Below are positions 23,120 to 33,930 of a stretch of 64,000 nt of DNA, piece after piece (the stretch's first letter is position 1; each line of letters opens with the position of its first letter). The notes beneath the pieces are model-generated. The model had not been told where the DNA came from and searched no databases. It saw nothing but the letters and a program-made list of their open reading frames with translations. Location: assembly GCA_028673005.1 (NCBI GenBank), contig CM054114.1, positions 18,785,137 through 18,849,136 on the forward strand, read 5' to 3'. Both the position numbers and the translations under genes were made by a program. Source of the stretch: Tanypteryx hageni. Lineage: Eukaryota; Arthropoda; Insecta; Odonata; Petaluridae.

Positions 23120-25840
23120 CTATTTCCTCCTCTTATTCGGGGGGAGGTCCTCGTCTGCGCCCGTGGAAGAGCGCGGTCTCTTATGGCGATCCCAAGGCTG
23201 CGGGAACGCTTCTGAAATCACTCGTAGGTGCTCTGCTTGCTTGCCTGCTGTTTTATTCCAGAACCGTACGGCCTGCTTCTTCATGGTTTCCCGCATGGAC
23301 GGGAGGGACAGCCATTCGTAGACGTCCTTTAGTGTTCGTCTTCTCCTGGTAATGGCGCGCAAGCAGGCACGCTCTGCTGTAAGAAGGTGGTAGTAGCCGG
23401 CAGATGTGATGCGTCCACTCCAGGCTGGTGAGGCGTAGAGCAAGGCAGGAAGAATTATTGCCCTGTAGATGTGTAGTCTTCTCCGCAGCGGAATGTTGGC
23501 GTTCCTAAGAAGCGGAGAAAGCCCAATCCTGGTGCCAAGGGCCCGATGTGCCACACGTCTGGCATGCCTTTCAAAGGAGAGCCTCCTATCCAGTGTTACA
23601 CCCAGGTACGTAACGTTTTCCATCCAGTCTGCTTGCTGGTCGCCGATGAGTATACCATCCGGATCCGGCAGCGGGGAGACGGAAAAGATTATGGTCTGCG
23701 TTTTCCGTGGGTTCACCTCCAGTTTGGCCGCCTGGAACCAATCCAGGAGAATATCCGTAGAGCGTTGGAGGTACTCAGCAGCCTTAGACTTGCTCCATGA
23801 CTTGCAGAGTAGAGCAGCGTCGTCGGCGTAAAGGGCCACGATGGTGTTCCATCCAAGGTCGACTGGAAGGTCCGACGTGTAGATGTTGTATAGGCTGGGA
23901 CCAAGAACGGAGCCCTGCGGTACGCCAGATGTTATGGGATGTGGGGTTGAGTCCGTGCCGTGCCATCTGACGGAAAAGGTCCTTCCGCTGAGGTAGCTGC
24001 CAATTATCCTTTGTTGCCAGGATGGAAAGCCAAAGTCACGAAGTTTGCAGAGTAGTCCCGCGTGCCATATCCTGTCAAAGGCCTTTGTTATATCAAAAAG
24101 AGCAGCCGCCACGTGCTGCTTGTTGTTAAATGCCTCTGTAATAAAGTTACAAACTCTGGCGAGCTGATGCGTGGTGGCGTGCTCTTCTCGAAAGCCAAAT
24201 TGCTGGATAGGAAGGATGTGGTTGGCTTCCAGGAACTGAGTGATGTGCGGGAGCAGCAAGCGCTCAAACAGCTTCCCCATTCCATCAAGTAGGGAGATGG
24301 GGCGATATTTGGCTGGATCCCGGGAGGCCTTTCCTTTGGGGATGCAGACTACGCTGGCCTTTTTCCAGATGGATGGAAAGTGTCCCAGACGAAGGCAGGC
24401 GGTGAAGAGTAAGGCAAGCCAAGTTCCAAAGGCTTGCGGTATCTGCCTTAGGACCTCGTTCTTTACGTTGTCCGGGCCCGGAGCCTTTTTCAGCCGGAGC
24501 GATGGAAGTGCTGCCCCAACGTCTGCAGAGGTGATGATCGGGGAGGAAACGTCATCAGTGGCCATGGCAGTTGGTGGAAGATCCCTGTCCGACACTGCAT
24601 TCTGGAACACCGTCTCCAGGTAGGTCGCCATGAGCTCCGCTTTGCCATCAGGAGTAATGGCAGTGACATTGCCTCGCTGCAGTGGAGGGTCGTACGGTTG
24701 ATCCATCCTGAGTGCCTTTGCCATGCGCCAGATGGAGCCATCTTCAATGGTGAGTGAAGCAAGTTTGGTGTTCCAGGCCTCACGTCGATAATCGCGGATG
24801 ACTCGCTGAATCTCTCTCTCCATGCGGCGTAATTGGCAGCGGTATTCCGGGGCTCCGGTCGACTGATAGCGGCGACGGACTCGATTTTTGGCGGTTATCA
24901 ATTGCCTAATGTCCGCTGGGAGTTCCATGTAGGAGGGAGCCTTGCGATTTCGACGAGGGATGGTCTCCGCGGCAGCAGTAGTGATTTTGGCCGTAAGCAA
25001 CCGTGCGCAGTCATCAGCTTCCTCTCCAGTGGTGATGATCGGGGGCTGCTCCGGCAGGCTGTCGGTTAAAATACGGCGGAAGTCATCCCATCTGGCACTC
25101 CTGAAGTCCTGAAAGGTCCCTTCTGGCAGGATAAGCGGACGAACGCCCAGGTAAGCAACTACAGGATTGTGGTCGCTGCGGAGAGCCGTCAGGGAGGAGA
25201 CGTGGATGGAAGTCCGAAGACCGCTGGCGATGTAGAAATCCAACACGTTCTCCGATCCGTCGCCCGCAGCGAAGTGGGTTGGCTGCAGAGGCCCCACAAT
25301 GCTGAAGCCAGAATCATCTGCCCAGGTGCGAATTCGTCGGCCGCGGCTGTCCTCATTCCTGGAGTTCCAGGAGGGATGCTTGGCGTTGAAATCTCCTGCC
25401 AGCAGAATAGGATATCCTAGCTTGGCAAGAGCATCAAGGTCCTCCGGATAGAACGTGCGAGATGGTGAGATGTAACAGGATACCAGCGTCAGGAGTCCTT
25501 TTTCGGTTCGCAGCAGAACAGCCGTGGCCTCAGCAGACTGAAGCGGCGGGAGTGGAATTTCCGATGCGTCCAGGTAGTCGCGGACAACAATCGCAGTGCC
25601 ACCAGATCCTCTGGCACGCGGCGGGACTGGCCGATCCTGTCGAAATATCTTGCAGCCAGGGATGGTCCATTTCGTAGCGGGGAGAAGGTGGGTTTCTTGG
25701 AGCAGGGCAGCAGCAATGCCATGCTTCTTCAGAAATCCCAGTAGCTCAGGAGATTTCCCGCGGACGTCCCCTCCTGCGTTCCAGGAGGCGAATGCTGTAC
25801 TCGGTTTCCTCGCCTTACGGTTGAACGTGAAGGAACGCCG
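23120..25840 (-). CDS. Jockey-clade LINE ORF2: endonuclease and reverse transcriptase
   Basis: The frame is open for 906 codons from just after a TGA (25841-25843) to the stop at 23120-23122. The apurinic-type endonuclease comes first: SWNAGG at residues 19-24, LLQETH, GDFNAKH at 149-155, SDHNP at 222-226. The reverse transcriptase follows: RPISLLDGMGKLFERLL, catalytic Asp in LFDITKAFD near 583, GVPQGSVLGP, and YADD at 671-674. The thumb has YLGVTLDRRLSF. There is no RNase H, as in Jockey elements. The protein would nick DNA and copy element RNA at the nick. It overlaps ORF1 by 26 bp in the +1 frame. There is no ATG, GTG or TTG before residue 182 (a GTG), so the start is undefined. All catalytic motifs visible to me are present. 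Confidence 0.9.
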   Translation of the reverse strand, partial: RRSFTFNRKARKPSTAFASWNAGGDVRGKSPELLGFLKKHGIAAALLQETHLLPATKWTIPGCKIFRQDRPVPPRARGSGGTAIVVRDYLDASEIPLPPLQSAEATAVLLRTEKGLLTLVSCYISPSRTFYPEDLDALAKLGYPILLAGDFNAKHPSWNSRNEDSRGRRIRTWADDSGFSIVGPLQPTHFAAGDGSENVLDFYIASGLRTSIHVSSLTALRSDHNPVVAYLGVRPLILPEGTFQDFRSARWDDFRRILTDSLPEQPPIITTGEEADDCARLLTAKITTAAAETIPRRNRKAPSYMELPADIRQLITAKNRVRRRYQSTGAPEYRCQLRRMEREIQRVIRDYRREAWNTKLASLTIEDGSIWRMAKALRMDQPYDPPLQRGNVTAITPDGKAELMATYLETVFQNAVSDRDLPPTAMATDDVSSPIITSADVGAALPSLRLKKAPGPDNVKNEVLRQIPQAFGTWLALLFTACLRLGHFPSIWKKASVVCIPKGKASRDPAKYRPISLLDGMGKLFERLLLPHITQFLEANHILPIQQFGFREEHATTHQLARVCNFITEAFNNKQHVAAALFDITKAFDRIWHAGLLCKLRDFGFPSWQQRIIGSYLSGRTFSVRWHGTDSTPHPITSGVPQGSVLGPSLYNIYTSDLPVDLGWNTIVALYADDAALLCKSWSKSKAAEYLQRSTDILLDWFQAAKLEVNPRKTQTIIFSVSPLPDPDGILIGDQQADWMENVTYLGVTLDRRLSFERHARRVAHRALGTRIGLSPLLRNANIPLRRRLHIYRAIILPALLYASPAWSGRITSAGYYHLLTAERACLRAITRRRRTLKDVYEWLSLPSMRETMKKQAVRFWNKTAGKQAEHLRVISEAFPQPWDRHKRPRSSTGADEDLPPNKRRK

Positions 25841-27515
25841 TCAGGTGAGTTAGGAGGCCCTGTATCAGCGCCGACTGTTGTTGCAATTGCTGCTGCATTG
25901 CCATGGTTGCTGTGGTAAGAGACTGAATTGCCTCAAGTAGCCCTGTTGTGGTAGCCTGTCCAGAGTTGGCAGGCAGTGGAGCCGTCGAAGAAGCACGTAG
26001 CTCCTGCCGGCGCTGGCGAAGTTTGAGAAGAGGAACTCGTAGCTCTTCCGGGGTCTCCTGACGAGACGGCTGTTGTAGCGGCAGGACTGGAAATGATCCC
26101 GCGTCTAATGCGGGGGCCGGTGGAACGGAGAGCCTCTGCCTTTGCGTACGTCTCTGCTTCTGTTGTCCTCTCACGGCATTGCCTCTTCCCCACGCATTCT
26201 GCGTTCCAAGGGATGGAGTATGGGCAGCTGGACGTGGTTGAGAAGTCTCACTGCTGGTGGTTGCCTGCTGTCTCCCCTGTTTAAGAGCCAGTTCCCTCTG
26301 CATCAGCGGACAGGAAGTATCGAAGGCGTTATGGGCTCCTCCGCAGTTGCAGCATTTGCACGGCAAGTCAAGCGGCTTGGTGCAGGATAGTCCCGGGTGT
26401 GGTTCCGCACATTTATAGCACCTGGAGGCAGCGGTGCAGCGGAGGGAAGAGTGGCCAACTCGGCTGCAGTTGTAGCAGACCTGGGGCCTTTGATGTTTGT
26501 ATAGCCGAACTCTCGCCCTGACATTCCCGATGTAGCGTATGCCAGTTAGCCGCTTGATGGGCCATTCCGGGGTAAGAACCACCGAAGCGACAAAGAGGTT
26601 AGAAGGAGGGCGCCTGGTTGTCTGCTGGCCCGCTGTAGGAGGCCTGGAGGACCCGTGGAGATTACGGACCGTCTTCACCAGAATACCCATGCTGTCAAGG
26701 TCGGCAAATATTTCTTGCGGATCATCCTCCGCGTCAAGACCGTGAAGAATGAAGCTGGTAGTTCGCTCATCCTCCACGTTCCTGGAAGAAATCTGGGCCT
26801 TGTGTTTGAGTAGCAGGTCTTTTGCCTCCCTGTAGGCCACGATGTCCCGGAGGGTAATCCGGATGGCTCCTTTCTCCCTGGTTTGGGAAAGCTGGAATCC
26901 CTGGTCCTTCACGTTGGCGCGGAGGAGATCTCGAAGGGAGCGCAAAGAGCAGATGTCGTAAACCATCAAAGATGGTCGTCTAGCTGGTGTACGGGCAGTC
27001 GCGGCCGTTGTTTCCATCGCCTCCGCTGAGTTAGCTGCAGCAGGGCTCGACTCGCCAATCTCCAAAGGCTGCTGGTCGTCCTGCATCAGCGGCGCGTAGC
27101 GGTTGCTGGTGGGAATGCTTGTAGATGATTCTACGGCAGCGGTCCGCTGGCGCTTCAGGACTGCTTCTTCAGCGGTAAGAAATGGTGCTGAACGCCTCCT
27201 CGGGTCAACCTGACGAAAGGCGGTCTCAGCTGTAGGCATTGGAGCGTTAGAAGGCTCAGAAGAAGTCGATTGCGCAGGCTGAGGGCACTGAGAAGTGCCG
27301 AAAACCTCGATCGCAGCAGAGTCAATCTTGCCCTGAAAAGGGCCGTTTTTGTTGCTCGAAGAGTTGGCGTCCAAGGACTTGGAGGTCGAACTCTTCGGAG
27401 CCTGGTTTGAGGCGTTGGTTGGTCCATTGGAAGGACAGCTGGTCTGTTTGGACAAACTCGGCGTCACCTCTTGTCCGGCGTTATTCTTTCCCATAGGGAA
27501 AAGATTCCTTGGCAT
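25815..27515 (-). CDS. Jockey-clade LINE ORF1: zinc-knuckle RNA-binding protein
   Basis: 566 codons if the first ATG (27513-27515) is the start; the frame is open back to a TAG just beyond 27569. The N-terminal half is rich in Ser, Pro and Thr. A folded region from about residue 190 (start MVYDICSLRSLRDLL) through RNVEDERTTSFILHGL matches the domain that precedes zinc knuckles in X-element and Jockey ORF1 proteins. Three CCHC-type knuckles follow: CYNCSRVGHSSLRC, CYKCAEPHPGLSC and CCNCGGAHNAFDTSC. The C-terminus is glutamine-rich (QQQLQQQ), perhaps coiled-coil. It is expected to coat element RNA and support target-primed insertion. No break was seen. Confidence 0.88.
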   Translation of the reverse strand: MPRNLFPMGKNNAGQEVTPSLSKQTSCPSNGPTNASNQAPKSSTSKSLDANSSSNKNGPFQGKIDSAAIEVFGTSQCPQPAQSTSSEPSNAPMPTAETAFRQVDPRRRSAPFLTAEEAVLKRQRTAAVESSTSIPTSNRYAPLMQDDQQPLEIGESSPAAANSAEAMETTAATARTPARRPSLMVYDICSLRSLRDLLRANVKDQGFQLSQTREKGAIRITLRDIVAYREAKDLLLKHKAQISSRNVEDERTTSFILHGLDAEDDPQEIFADLDSMGILVKTVRNLHGSSRPPTAGQQTTRRPPSNLFVASVVLTPEWPIKRLTGIRYIGNVRARVRLYKHQRPQVCYNCSRVGHSSLRCTAASRCYKCAEPHPGLSCTKPLDLPCKCCNCGGAHNAFDTSCPLMQRELALKQGRQQATTSSETSQPRPAAHTPSLGTQNAWGRGNAVRGQQKQRRTQRQRLSVPPAPALDAGSFPVLPLQQPSRQETPEELRVPLLKLRQRRQELRASSTAPLPANSGQATTTGLLEAIQSLTTATMAMQQQLQQQSALIQGLLTHLTAFLHVQP

Positions 27516-28022
27516 CACTCCAGGAAGGAGGCCAGGAGAGAAGCGCTTCAAATCCTGAGCCAGCGTCACCTAAGCTCAGAGTAGCAGTGAGATTACTTTG
27601 TTACAATAAGATTTCAACAGAATGTTATCTCACGGTAAGCCATTTCCTCGCTGCCCCTCTGAGATACGTACATGAAAGACGCGACGCATAACGAGACGAC
27701 GTATAACGAAACAGACAGTTATGGAGGTCGGGGTTGTATTCCTGGTGGACAATTCGTGACACAGTTTTGTCTCTTTTGCCCCAAATAATACACGATAATA
27801 CAGTATATTATGCTAAAAATAAGAAAAGAAATGAAATAAACACAATCAATACGCATGAAAACACTCACGTGGAATGATTTTATTTTCTGAGGTATTTGTT
27901 GGTGAGGAGTAAGGAGTCAGACAAAGGGGTATGCCTATCATCTGTGGATGGAATCGCCTAATTAGTTTATTTTCCACTCGTTTGAAGCAGTGTGATTGCT
28001 AGTACAGTTTTTCTTTTTCTGC
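27516..28022. other. 5' region of the family A element and spacer
   Basis: The element's 5' UTR must begin somewhere in 27520-27800 on the minus strand. I could not define the boundary or a promoter. No other gene is present. Confidence 0.4.
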
Positions 28023-28030
28023 TCGTAGAG

Positions 28031-28852
28031 CAGGGGTGCGCAAACTTTTCATGCCGCGCCCCAATTTTGGTTCAAAATACAAACTTGGGCCCCCTACCAT
28101 GGCTGGCAAGATTTTTATCAAGATTTGGTATTTGGGAGGGGTTTTATGTCGATGATAATTTTGAGAAATAGTATGTGACAAAAAATGGTATATTTTATTA
28201 AAACTGAAAATAACAAAATAATTCAAGATAAATACACAAAATGAACATTGTAATAGGAATAAAATCAAATATCACTAAATTAATGAAATTATACAGCAAT
28301 ATGAATGCAAAAATAAATATCACATTTTAAAATATCAATAAGAAAAGCACAAAAAAAAGAAAAATAACACTTGATTTTTGTATGAATAGATATAATTCAA
28401 TGGGATCTGTGGGCTTGTTTCTTACTGGCAATTTCGTCCAGTCTCGGCTTAATTGATGAAATCGCCACTCTCAATTCTGATTCATGGCGTTCTTACTGAC
28501 AATTATTTTCTTAAATTTATTTGTAAAACAATAAAGAATAAATCCACCGGTTCAGAACTAAACATTGCACATTTCGATAGACGTATTCACATGACGGCCT
28601 TCGTTCGACAACGTACTGCAGTGTAATGCGATAACGCTCACTGTAAACAAAGTCACGGTCACGCTGAATAGAGTGAGGGGATTCCCAGCATGTTACTCTC
28701 GTAAATACGAAAGATTACAGATATATAGCGTAAACAAAAAAGATATATGAAATATGAAAAAATAACTAAATATTCTTACAGTTAAAATTAAATCATGGCT
28801 ATAATCGCGCCCCTCGCATCATTTGTCGCGCCCCCTAGTTTGTGCACCCCTG
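28031..28852. mobile_element. hAT-like MITE (822 bp) with exact 8-bp target duplication
   Basis: The left end CAGGGGTGCGCAAACTTTTC and the right end, reading CAGGGGTGCACAAACTAGGG on the minus strand, are strong terminal repeats followed inward by GCGCCCC blocks. The flanks are identical: TCGTAGAG at 28023-28030 and 28853-28860. The AT-rich interior has no transposase. Confidence 0.92.
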
Positions 28853-28860
28853 TCGTAGAG

Positions 28861-30446
28861 CACTTCTGTGGTATTGGAATACTCTAGATATGATTCTGTT
28901 AGATGTGCAGCTGAATTCTCTGTTTGGATTGCTCCCCTGAAGATGAACATTAACTTTCGGATGTTGAAAAGCCTCGGATAATTTTTTGGGTGATAAACGT
29001 TTTGGTGGATATGTTTAACAGATGACGAAGCAACCTCTTCCTGAGCTTGATGCTGTTTCAACTGCATCACATATAGGAATATATAGATATGAAATTTTGA
29101 CATTGGCATTTGTTTATAAAAAAACGCTGGGAAGGTGTATTTGCTCAAAAACTAATATAATAAAACTTCATCGGCTAAAAACAGAAGCAATGCACGTCAT
29201 TTCTGAACATAGCATGTGTAAGTAAGTCAAGACAACTGCGTAACACTGCGACCACATATGGGCTATTCGGCAGTTAACAGATACATTTTGCGTTCCCAAA
29301 TGGAGTAGAAAAATGAAATGAAAGTAGATAAATAACAATAATAAACATGGAATGAAAGAACCACTAAAGGTAACAATAGTAACAATTGTTACAATTGGAA
29401 TGTCTTGAATTTCGCCTTTGGTTCTTCTGCGAAGATTCGTATAATGAAAAGTCCCTTGATTCATTGACGACGTATATGCAAAACGACGAGCGTATGATAG
29501 GGAATTACTGCAACGTGCTATTTAGGTTAATTGCGCATTTTAACTTGGTTGACCATTTATGATTATAACAGCATTAGTTTATGGCTTTAAAATTTTTATT
29601 GGAATTTTTCTTCGATCCTCTCATTTAATTTTTAAGTTACGTTAAAGCGGTTTTCGAATCTCACATCCATAAAACATAAAAAAACTCCGCATTATGTAAT
29701 AATTTACTACGATTGAGTGTCAGATATATTAGGGCTTGTAGTGGATACCAATTGAGATCACATTTTTCTTTAAAAATTATTGTTTATTCTCTGTGTTAAG
29801 AAATATTTAACTTATATAACCACTAAACCTCATTTTAATGCAACTTTCATGCTGAATAGTTCAACATTTGCAAATGAAAACCTGAGGCTTGATCCAAACT
29901 AGACGTCAATAAATCAAATGAAAACTCATTATGATTTCTCTAGGCAGCTTCGTCACAGTCAAATAGAATTCGTCCGATTTTCCGTTTGAGCTCAACTCCA
30001 TGGCCTCTCTATACTAGTTTTTAATGCCCGAAATATTTTCGAACTCGCTTTAAAATCCATTCCAATGGACGATGAAATAAAATCTTCCACTCCGTAGGTC
30101 GGAGAAGAAAAGAAGATCCATTTCAATTTCATTCCGGATTCAGAAGGGTTTATCCATATTTAAATATCTCACTTGCACACGAAAAACAATTTTGCGCGAC
30201 CATTATCAGGTCGACTGGATTAATACTTTTCCGATATCTATATTTTACCTTCGATCCTACCGGACTGGATCACGTACACGGAGTTGAAGGGGTATAGCAA
30301 GAACTTGCGTCAGCCACCCAGTCGCTAATCCTAGTTTGAATGTGTAATTTGCTTTTGATAAATATTGAGAGCTACAGAGGAAGTGAATTTAAAAAAAAAT
30401 GTGATTGTCCGAAAATCATAAAGACGATAGATTTTACCTCATAACG
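28861..30446. other. Spacer
   Basis: No gene recognised; frames at 28819-29464 lack family features. Confidence 0.4.
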
Positions 30447-30530
30447 CAGTGGTTCCGAAACTGGGATTCGCGAAAGGTTTTAATTGGTTCGCAAAAAGGG
30501 AATATTTTTGCTTTATTTATTACCCTTATT
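30447..30530. mobile_element. hAT-like left end fragment
   Basis: CAGTGGTTCCGAAACTGGGATTCGCGAAAGG has the form of hAT/MITE left ends, like the element at 10344. No matching right end was found nearby. Confidence 0.4.
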
Positions 30531-30539
30531 ACGTTCTCA

Positions 30540-30690
30540 TATACGTAGTATAGGTATAGAGAAAGTATTGTGATCGCGAAAAAAAAGACCTCTAGATTTT
30601 GACGGCAATACACGTTTTAGGTGTCCCCGAGTCCAAAAAAGTGGTTTTCGCCATTCCGTCTGTGCGAGGCCCTAGAGCAAAAATAACTAA
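30540..30690 (+). repeat. Dispersed repeat family R (copy 3)
   Basis: Contains TACGTAGTATAGG, GAGAAAGTATT, GGCAATACACGTTTTAGG, CCATTCCGTCTG and GTGCGAGGCC in the same order as the other copies. Confidence 0.65.
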
Positions 30691-32237
30691 GTATATAATA
30701 TAGTTCAGCGAGGTTATAATATGTCCAAGTCTCTCGAGTCCTCTGACGTCATCCCCATTCGGTAATTACTCTTTAACGCCGTTCTACATATTACTTGATA
30801 TTTATGTATGGCGCAATTATTTACCATGTTCAATTTTCACGTATATGAGGCTTTCAAGGTATTACGTATTACCATATATGCGCAGAAAACATTTTTTGCG
30901 GTATTTTTGTAGCAAAAATGCCTCTTCTAGGCTCAATGAGTCGGCGATTGCCAAGAGTGGCAATAGAGTTTGTTGGATCCAAATGGATTTCCTTGAACTT
31001 ATTAACCAAGGTTAACCTGTTGTCTTTACTTTTGCCGCTGTCGAACTGTTTCCTCGCCGAAGGATTTCATGATCCATTTCGCTTTCCGTAAAACAAAATA
31101 AATCAAATATTGTATTTACGTTTAACCATATTATGCCTTCCCCCAATTTATCGATAGGAGAAACGTCTTTGGAGGGCATTATTATTCCAACTCATGCACT
31201 CATAGTAACTTCTTTTTCTATAATAGGGAGCGATTTCAGGATTTCATCTGTCTTTTATCCTAGGATTTTCTACGTATTTAAATAATCTCTCATGTTGAAA
31301 CAATAAGCCTTATGTGTATATACAAATAGAAGGATTAACAGGCTCATTTATCTGCCATGCATAAGGGAGAAATTCGCGATTTATCGGATATTTCTCGGCC
31401 ACGAAAAGGTTGAATTGGTTACTTTTAACGAGCTTTCGTGTTATACTTCCTGAAAGACGTCCTATAAATCTTAGATGGGCTGATTTTGCGATATTGTTTC
31501 AGCCGGAATGGTAGCTTACAGTTATTTTTTAGTGACGTTTAGGTCCGAAAGTAATGTACATGCATCATGATTTACGATTGCTTTTAGTATTCCCTTAGAT
31601 TGGACGGAGTTCAGATAATGCGGGCAGTATTTTATTGAGCCGTCTTATTCGCTTAGGTCATCTCAGAGAAGTGGAAGTTTCTTTTGAATATTTTTGGTTT
31701 CACTGAATATGCGGTATATATAGAAGGCTTAGTTTTTTAGCGACTATGTATACCGTAGCAATTAGAGAAGTCATTCATTTTTAAAAACGTAATTAGTTTA
31801 AGGCATCGCATTTCTTAAACTGGTGACTTTTGAAGGGTAGTATTGGTATATTTTATGTAAAAATGAACATAAGAGCAAAAAAAGAGTTCCGATACGTTTC
31901 ATTAGATAAATCAGAATAAATCATTTTCAGCGCATCAAGAATTAGGTCTTTTTAGGCGTACTTTACCAGCGAAGCGGTAATAGCGGAGCGTCTTATGGGC
32001 ACGTCTGGTCCGTCCGTCCGTCCGTCTTAACTTTCATCTCCTAAACCGCTAGACGGATTTTAATCTAATTAGGTATGAGTGATTTTTATTAAAAATTATC
32101 GCCCAATTGTGATTTTCAACAATCTGTTAATTAGAACTTCCAATTTACATATTCATTTTAATAAACTTATACTCGTATCTCGTTAAATGGCATCCGTCAA
32201 GCAACAGTGAAATATCAAACTTTTATCTCCCTAGGTC
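30691..32237. other. AT-rich spacer
   Basis: No gene. A GTCCGTCCGTCCGTC run at 32010-32030 is followed by CTAAACCGCTAGACGGATTT, which I read as part of an unclassified dispersed repeat. Confidence 0.4.
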
Positions 32238-32575
32238 TTATATGATCTGTAAGGTGTAGATTTAAAAGATTTTTCGGATAGAGAACAACATTTACTACAA
32301 GAAAGTCCGCGAGGCCACATAATTACAAGTTATAATTTCGGAAATAAAAATTCAAGAAATTCCCTAGCAAAACCACATATTTTGTTTACATCGATCGCGA
32401 AGACGGTTCTCTCAGCAACCAACAATTAAAAATCCGTATATTTTTCTCCCATTTTCTTATATGATCTGCGAGGTATAGATTAAAAAATTTATTCGGATAG
32501 AGAACAACATTTACTACAAGAAAGTCCGCGAGGCTATAGTTTCGGGGTTAAAAATTCGAGAATCACCTAATCTTT
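32238..32575 (+). repeat. Imperfect direct repeat, about 221-bp offset
   Basis: TATGATCTGTAAGGTGTAGAT at 32238 and TATGATCTGCGAGGTATAGAT at 32459 each lead into GGATAGAGAACAACATTTAC and AAGAAAGTCCGCGAGGC, which are identical in both. The sequence between and after is less conserved. Confidence 0.85.
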
Positions 32576-33889
32576 TGATACCGTTCCATACGTATTTTCC
32601 ATTAAGAACGCTTTTGAAATCTCTGTGAATTCCATTTATGGAGCATACTTTTCCATGTTTTTATTGCTTCGTTATAAAAAATTGACACAAAGGCTAAATT
32701 ATTCTCAATATCGACAGAATCGACTAATTTTCTATGTAGTCATTCAAAGAGTTAACACTCAATTAACTTTTTATTTATGGCATTATTCCGATTCACCAGA
32801 TACCTGCGAAAGTATCAAGTGGATATTCTCCTGTTCCCTAACAATGTACTTTTTTGCATCTATTATATGCAGACAAATATGTACGGACACATGGTCAAAC
32901 GATTCTGAAATATTTCGAATAGGTGGCAATAGTGGCATGGAATAATTAAGGATGAAATGTACTGCACGGTAAATTCTAGTCCATCGTGGTTTTTTCTACA
33001 ATTCGGATTTGATCGTTCGAGGTAAAATAAATGTGACACTTAACTACCCAGTAAGCCTCAAATTTATTTAAAAGCGATCATGAATCGGTCGGAAATCGCA
33101 TCTTATCTGTCTGGCGCGGAAGAGCTCTTAGCATGTACGATTTTTTCCAGGCTTTCGGGAGTTGGAGAATTTAATTCGCTTCTTGCTGTTTTAAACCGGG
33201 CGTGGCACGACAGTTAAAATAATCGTTGTTTCAAGAGTGCTAGAAAAATGTGACTGGATGGATCTTCTGTAAAAATGACAAATTTAGCATTTTTGTCTCA
33301 AAATGAAAGATTCCTCCGTCGATTGATTTTCTTTTGCATGACGTCATCATCGGAATGGAACAGGTTATTTTATCCTAGAGAGCTTTCAACTTTGCACTAG
33401 TTTCTAGGTCTTTTAAAACCTGCAACATCCGTTTATCCGTTTCCGAGCGTTTGTTCACGCGTAAAAGTTGAAATTTTTACGGTCGCGGTTTTATTTTCAA
33501 CTCGAAAGAATTTTCAGTTTTCGCTAATCTCATATGTCGTTTTATTAAAAAAATGGTTTTTCTCAATTTAATTGGAAATTGTCAACGCTTCGGCGGGGCG
33601 CATTTAAGTTAAATCGGAAGTTACGTAGAGATTCCTAGGCAACATATGAATGAAAATCAATTTTAAATTAGGTTTTTAGGGTGAACATTATAATATTGAG
33701 AATCATGATCTAACAATAAACAAAGTTAAAAAGAACTTATTTGAATTGAGAAATATTTATTAAGGGATCTCAATCTAATGCTAGATTTTTGACAGAATTT
33801 AGTAGATATAAAAATAATAATTGGTGGGTAAATAAAAATAAAAATGAAAAAGTTTCGAAAACTTCGAAGCATTGGTCGTAGGTCGCAAG
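32576..33889. other. AT-rich spacer
   Basis: A plus-strand frame at 32625-32945 (106 codons) has no recognisable domain and is probably accidental. Confidence 0.4.
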
Positions 33890-33930
33890 AAATTGCTAAG
33901 AGGCCCATGGGCTGCAGGTTGGGCACCTCT
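33890..33930. mobile_element. hAT-like right end fragment
   Basis: On the minus strand it reads CAGAGGTGCCCAACCTGCAG then CCCATGGGCC, the form of a hAT-type terminal repeat. The left end was not found. Confidence 0.45.

Noticed and set aside
23120..25840. Considered as an endogenous retrovirus pol
   Set aside because: There is an AP-endonuclease N-terminal to the reverse transcriptase, no protease, integrase, RNase H or LTRs; it is a non-LTR LINE.
32625..32945. 106-codon hydrophobic frame, considered as a membrane protein or chemoreceptor exon
   Set aside because: No conserved motif and no flanking exons with compatible splice sites.
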